Positions 6,136 to 9,215 of a stretch of DNA of 9,215 nucleotides are shown here, piece after piece; the stretch's first letter is position 1, and the number at the start of each line of letters is the position of its first letter. The translations under genes and the position numbers were made by a program. The stretch is from Limnohabitans sp. Its GTDB lineage: Bacteria; Pseudomonadota; Gammaproteobacteria; Burkholderiales; Burkholderiaceae_C. The stretch covers positions 1-9,215 of the forward strand of contig JACDQO010000163.1 of the NCBI GenBank assembly GCA_015657605.1. The letters are read 5' to 3'. A model generated the notes under the pieces. That model was not told where the DNA came from. It searched no databases and saw only the letters and a list, made by a program, of their open reading frames with translations.

Positions 6136-7119
6136 TCAAGCAGCGCTGGCGATGCGCAGCACGATCTTGCCGGTGTGCTGGTTGCTTTCCATGTGGGCTT
6201 TGGCTTGGTCCAATTGGTCAAACTCAAATACCCGATCGAGCAAAGGCTGGATCCGGCCATCGGCAAACGCCGGGAGGATTTGCGCCGCAAATTGCGCGAT
6301 GCCATCGGCACGCTGGGCCGGTGTGCGGTTTTTGTTGGACACGCCATACAGACACAGCCGCTTGGCGTGCAGAGCCTCCAAGTCAATCGTCGCATTGAGG
6401 GTGTTGTCGACATAGCCCACAAAACCCAAACGCCCCTGAAACGCCATGCAGCGCATGCTTTCGGCAAAGACACTGCCGCCCACGGTGTTGACCACCAAGT
6501 TGGCGCCTTTTTGCTCGGTGGCTTGCAGCACAGCCTGGTGGAAGTCGGCCGCACGGGTGCACAAGCCCACATCCAGCCCCAGGGGTTTGAGTTGATCGAG
6601 CTTGGCTTGTGAGCCCGAGGTGCCGATGACTTTGGCCCCCAAGACCTTGGCCATTTGCAAGCTGGCCACGCCCACACCCGAAGACACGCCGTTGATCAGC
6701 AGCCATTGATCGGCTTTCAAGTGGCCTTGCAAGACCAAGAGGTCATAGGTCACCAAAAATGTGAGCGGAATCGATGCGGCTTGCTCCAGCGTCAAGTTGT
6801 CCGGCACGCGCATGATTTCGCGCACATCCATCAAGGCGTATTCCGAAAAAGCGCCCGGGCAGCGGCCCATGACGCGTTCGCCCACTTGCCACGCACCCGT
6901 CTCGCTGCCCAGCTGAACGATTTGCCCTGCCCCTTCCATGCCCGCGGGCTTGCTGCCGCCTTTGCCATGCAGGCCGTGGCCGATGATCAACTCGCCACGG
7001 TTGAGCGACGCCGCGTGCAGCTTGACCAGCACTTGGCCCGCACCGGGCACAGGCATGTCCACTTCACGCAGTTCCATCTGGCCCTGGCCATTGCTGATGT
7101 TCATCCAATACGATTTCAT
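6136..7119 (-). CDS. MDR-family NAD(P)H quinone oxidoreductase-like protein (zinc-free alcohol dehydrogenase fold)
   Basis: Cytoplasmic medium-chain dehydrogenase/reductase of 327 residues, typical for the quinone-oxidoreductase branch. An N-terminal GroES-like domain contains AASLNRGELIIGHG (36-49) and PAGMEGAGQIVQLG (58-71). The Rossmann domain follows, with the cofactor loop LINGVSSGVGVASLQMAK (141-158) and the second strand KVIGTSGSQAKLDQL. The catalytic-zinc cysteine and the structural zinc cysteine cluster of true alcohol dehydrogenases are absent. It should therefore be a zinc-independent reductase using NAD(P)H, for example a quinone, enone or enoyl-CoA reductase; the exact substrate cannot be told. 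AAGG (7129-7126) precedes the ATG by six bases and overlaps the stop codon of the crotonase gene, which suggests coupled translation. In this operon, reduction of an enone or enoyl thioester would fit beside a CoA-transferase and a crotonase, but that is inference. Confidence 0.9.
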   Translation of the reverse strand: MKSYWMNISNGQGQMELREVDMPVPGAGQVLVKLHAASLNRGELIIGHGLHGKGGSKPAGMEGAGQIVQLGSETGAWQVGERVMGRCPGAFSEYALMDVREIMRVPDNLTLEQAASIPLTFLVTYDLLVLQGHLKADQWLLINGVSSGVGVASLQMAKVLGAKVIGTSGSQAKLDQLKPLGLDVGLCTRAADFHQAVLQATEQKGANLVVNTVGGSVFAESMRCMAFQGRLGFVGYVDNTLNATIDLEALHAKRLCLYGVSNKNRTPAQRADGIAQFAAQILPAFADGRIQPLLDRVFEFDQLDQAKAHMESNQHTGKIVLRIASAA

Positions 7120-7127
7120 GAGGGACC

Positions 7128-7937
7128 TTATTCGCCTTTGAAGACGGGTTTGCGTTTTTCCATGAAAGCCTTGCGGCCTTCGGCGTAGTCAGCGCTGTCA
7201 AAGCAGCCGCGGATGAGTTGGGTGCACAGGTCCAGGTCCAACTCGGGCGAAGGTTTGAGGATTTCGCGTGTGATCGCCTTGGCCGCTTGAATGGTCAGCG
7301 GTGCAGTGACCGCCAATGCCGAGGTGTACTCGGCCAGCAACTCGGGCAAAGCCTCGGGGGCACAGACCCGCGTGACCAAGCCCAGACTTTGTGCCTCTTG
7401 CGCGTTGATCTTGCGGGCCGTGAAAAACAGGTCTTTGGCCGCACCGGGGCCGATCAGGTCCACCAAGTTTTTCATGGCCGAATAGCGGTAGCCCAAACCC
7501 AAGCGGGCGGCTGGGACCGAGAACACGGCGTCGCTGGCAGCGATGCGCATGTCGCAGCTGATGGCCACGTTGATGCCACCACCAATGCAAAAACCGCGAA
7601 TGCAAGCCAGCGTGGGCTTGGGGAAATTGAAGATGCCCATGAGCGCGGTCTCGGCCATGTGCTCATAGCGGGTGACCGCTTCACGCGCCGCACGCATGTC
7701 TTCGAATTGCGAAATGTCGGCTCCCGAGACAAAGGCTTTTTCACCGGCCCCGGTGAACACCACCAAACGCACACGCGAGTCGTGTTCGGCCTGGTTCAAA
7801 AGCACCGGCACGGCTTCCCACATGTCCACCGACAGCGCGTTGTGCCGCGCCACATTGTTGAACTGGATGAACAGCGTGCTGCCGTCCAGCCAGGTGTTGA
7901 CCCGCTCGGTGGGTGAGGTGTAGACCACATCAGACAT
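7128..7937 (-). CDS. Crotonase-superfamily (enoyl-CoA hydratase/isomerase-like) protein
   Basis: Cytoplasmic acyl-CoA-processing protein of 269 residues, normal length for the crotonase fold. Oxyanion-hole segments are seen at KAFVSGADISQF (67-78) and GFCIGGGINVAISCD (115-129). The C-terminal EGRKAFMEKRKPVFKG (residues 253-268) is the usual end of hydratase-like members. By eye against rat enoyl-CoA hydratase, Glu144 corresponds to Asn123 and Glu164 to Ala143 (FSVPAARLGLGY). Both water-activating glutamates are thus missing, and plain enoyl-CoA hydration is doubtful. Other crotonase chemistry (isomerisation, decarboxylation, C-C or thioester cleavage) is possible. The ATG at 7937 follows the TGA of the CoA-transferase with no gap. 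Its AAGGAG (7951-7946) lies inside that upstream gene, so the two are translationally coupled and probably act in sequence on the same CoA ester. Confidence 0.92.
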   Translation of the reverse strand: MSDVVYTSPTERVNTWLDGSTLFIQFNNVARHNALSVDMWEAVPVLLNQAEHDSRVRLVVFTGAGEKAFVSGADISQFEDMRAAREAVTRYEHMAETALMGIFNFPKPTLACIRGFCIGGGINVAISCDMRIAASDAVFSVPAARLGLGYRYSAMKNLVDLIGPGAAKDLFFTARKINAQEAQSLGLVTRVCAPEALPELLAEYTSALAVTAPLTIQAAKAITREILKPSPELDLDLCTQLIRGCFDSADYAEGRKAFMEKRKPVFKGE

Positions 7938-9128
7938 TCAAAACACTCCTTTTGATTTCAATGCGGTCAAGGTCTGGTCATCCAGCCCCAACTCGCCCAG
8001 AATTTCGACGCTGTGCTCGCCCCGACGCGGCGCGGCGCGGGCGATGGTGCTGGGCGTGCGCTCCAGCTGCACCGGTTGACCCACCAGACGCTGCGGGCCT
8101 TGGTGCACCGACACCACTTCCTTGACCATCTTCAAGTGCTGCACTTGGGGTTCGTTGAACACTTCGTCCATGCTGTTGATCAAGCCACAGGCCACACCGC
8201 CATCGTTCAAACGCTCGATCCAGTAAGCACGGTCTTGCTTGGCCAAGCGTTCGTTGATTTCGGCGTTCAGCGCGTCGCGGTTGACCGAGCGGCTGGGCTT
8301 GTCCTTGTAGCGCGGGTCGGTGACCCATTGCGGCGCTTCCAAGATGTCGCAAAAGCGCTCCCAAATCTTGGAGCCAAACACCGCGATGTTCATGTAGCCA
8401 TCGCGCGCTTTGTAGACCCCGGTGGGGATGCTGGTGGGGTGAAAGTTGCCCGCCTGCGTGGCCACCTCTTCGTCGATCAGCCAGCGCGAGGTCTGAAAGT
8501 CCATCATGTAGACCATGGACTCGAGCAGCGAGGTGTGCAGCCACTGGCCTTGGCCCGATTTTTCGCGCTCGAGCAAGGCCACCAAAATGCCCTGCGCCGC
8601 AAAAATGCCGGCGCACAAATCGGCAATCGGAATACCCACCCGCATCGGGCCCTGCTCGGCCAGGCCGGTGACCGACATCAAGCCGCCCATGCCCTGCGCA
8701 ATCTGGTCAAAACCCGGCCTTGCGGCCAAGGGGCCGGTTTGGCCAAAACCCGAGATGCTGGCGTAGACCAGGCCGGGGTTGTCTTTTTTCAGGCTCTCAT
8801 AGTCGATGCCCAAGCGGAACTTCACATCCGGGCGGAAGTTCTCCACCACCACATCGGCCTTGGCAATCAACTGCTTGAGCAGGGCAATGCCCTCGGGCTC
8901 TTTGAGGTTGAGGGTGATGGAGCGCTTGTTGCGGTGGGTGTACTGGTAGTCCGAGCCCTCTTGCCCGCCCAGCGTGTCGTCGCCGCGCATGTGCTCGGGC
9001 ATTTGCACCTGAACCACATCGGCGCCCCAGTCGGCCAACTGGCGGCAGGCCGTGGGGCCAGCACGCACTTGGGTCAAATCGATCACCCTAAAGCGCGACA
9101 GCGCAGCGGAGGCGGGTTGGTGCGGCAT
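7938..9128 (-). CDS. CaiB/BaiF (family III) CoA-transferase
   Basis: Cytoplasmic enzyme that moves coenzyme A from a donor thioester to an organic acid through an aspartyl-CoA intermediate. It has 396 residues, the usual size. Family signs are RVIDLTQVRAGPTACRQLADWGADV near the N-terminus (residues 14-38), NKRSITLNLK (67-76), VVVENFRP (93-100) and YASISGFGQTGP (122-133). PGFDQIAQGMGGLM spans 138-151, and VGIPIADLCAG (164-174) contains Asp170, matching the catalytic Asp169 of formyl-CoA transferase. GGAG (9138-9135) lies six bases before the ATG. It is the first visible gene of the minus-strand train, so it probably commits an imported acid to CoA-dependent breakdown. The substrate could be a dicarboxylate, a hydroxyacid or an aromatic-type acid; sequence reading cannot decide. 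The upstream 87 bases hold repeats that may be regulatory. Confidence 0.94.
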   Translation of the reverse strand: MPHQPASAALSRFRVIDLTQVRAGPTACRQLADWGADVVQVQMPEHMRGDDTLGGQEGSDYQYTHRNKRSITLNLKEPEGIALLKQLIAKADVVVENFRPDVKFRLGIDYESLKKDNPGLVYASISGFGQTGPLAARPGFDQIAQGMGGLMSVTGLAEQGPMRVGIPIADLCAGIFAAQGILVALLEREKSGQGQWLHTSLLESMVYMMDFQTSRWLIDEEVATQAGNFHPTSIPTGVYKARDGYMNIAVFGSKIWERFCDILEAPQWVTDPRYKDKPSRSVNRDALNAEINERLAKQDRAYWIERLNDGGVACGLINSMDEVFNEPQVQHLKMVKEVVSVHQGPQRLVGQPVQLERTPSTIARAAPRRGEHSVEILGELGLDDQTLTALKSKGVF

Positions 9129-9162
9129 GGGAATCTCCGAACAATGAAATACGCTGAGGGAT

Positions 9163-9178
9163 CAAGTGCAAACACTTG
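9163..9178. promoter_or_regulatory. Candidate operator: hyphenated palindrome upstream of the CoA-transferase operon
   Basis: CAAGTG-CAAA-CACTTG is a perfect 6+4+6 palindrome located 35 to 50 bases before the CoA-transferase ATG, where an operator of the first operon gene would be expected. It is directly followed by two imperfect 10-base direct repeats that again contain AAGTG. A TTGACG (9207-9202, minus strand) could be a -35 upstream of these, but no good -10 is found at 16-18 bases. Whether a regulator binds here is inference. Confidence 0.35.
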
Positions 9179-9197
9179 CTGAAAGTGGCTCAAAGTG
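9178..9197. repeat. Tandem 10-bp direct repeat, GCTGAAAGTG / GCTCAAAGTG
   Basis: Two adjacent 10-base units differ at one position (9178-9187 and 9188-9197). They share the AAGTG core with the neighbouring palindrome, giving three same-orientation AAGTG copies in 34 bases. The spacing of about one helical turn between the two repeats would suit cooperative protein binding. It may also be chance in a short stretch. Confidence 0.4.
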
Positions 9198-9215
9198 TGA
9201 GCGTCAAGCCCAAAA

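Noticed and set aside
5934..6677. 247-codon minus-strand frame overlapping the MDR and receptor A genes, considered as a frameshifted gene piece
   Set aside because: It is an alternate frame of two intact genes with a Trp/Pro/Arg-rich product; neither real gene shows a break.
8013..9182. 389-codon plus-strand open frame opposite the CoA-transferase
   Set aside because: It mirrors the CoA-transferase almost exactly, encodes a His/Val/Arg-rich product with no family motif, and is a by-product of GC-biased codon use on the real gene.
1..9215. CRISPR array, tRNA or rRNA genes, insertion sequences, phage genes
   Set aside because: No regularly spaced repeats, RNA gene signatures, transposase motifs or terminal inverted repeats were seen on either strand.

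Overview
The window is a compact bacterial chromosome segment of moderately high G+C, with strong Shine-Dalgarno sequences and almost no non-coding space. Three periplasmic Bug/TctC-type solute receptors within 5 kb, together with a CaiB-type CoA-transferase, point to Betaproteobacteria, order Burkholderiales. Codon style fits a Comamonadaceae member (Limnohabitans/Rhodoferax-like), but the genus is a guess.

Layout from left to right. Positions 1-450 (minus) hold the N-terminal 150 residues of tRNA-dihydrouridine synthase B (dusB), running off the left edge. A 175-bp gap (451-625) separates it from a divergent gene for a small YqaA/DedA-like membrane protein (626-1102, plus). That gene ends convergently against a long minus-strand gene train occupying 1137-9128. 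A GC-rich hairpin sits at the convergence.

In transcription order (right to left) the train reads: family III CoA-transferase (9128-7938), crotonase-fold protein (7937-7128), MDR quinone-oxidoreductase-like protein (7119-6136), Bug receptor A (6088-5117), class II aldolase/adducin-like protein (5100-4312), Bug receptor B (4276-3302), D-2-hydroxyacid dehydrogenase (3276-2263) and Bug receptor C (2135-1137). Gaps are 0, 8, 47, 16, 35, 25 and 127 bp, so at least the first seven genes look like one operon. The last receptor may also have its own promoter, because the 127-bp gap contains an operator-like dyad.

The content suggests uptake and CoA-dependent breakdown of one or several organic acids. 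Periplasmic receptors capture the carboxylate, the CoA-transferase activates it, and a crotonase, a reductase, an adducin-like aldolase and a 2-hydroxyacid dehydrogenase process it. The substrate cannot be read from sequence. No TctA/TctB membrane components and no regulator gene are inside the window. Two enzymes depart from the textbook versions of their folds: the crotonase lacks both classical catalytic glutamates, and the aldolase-like protein keeps the zinc histidines but lacks the fuculose-aldolase catalytic glutamate. The standard labels 'enoyl-CoA hydratase' and 'aldolase' should therefore be treated with care.
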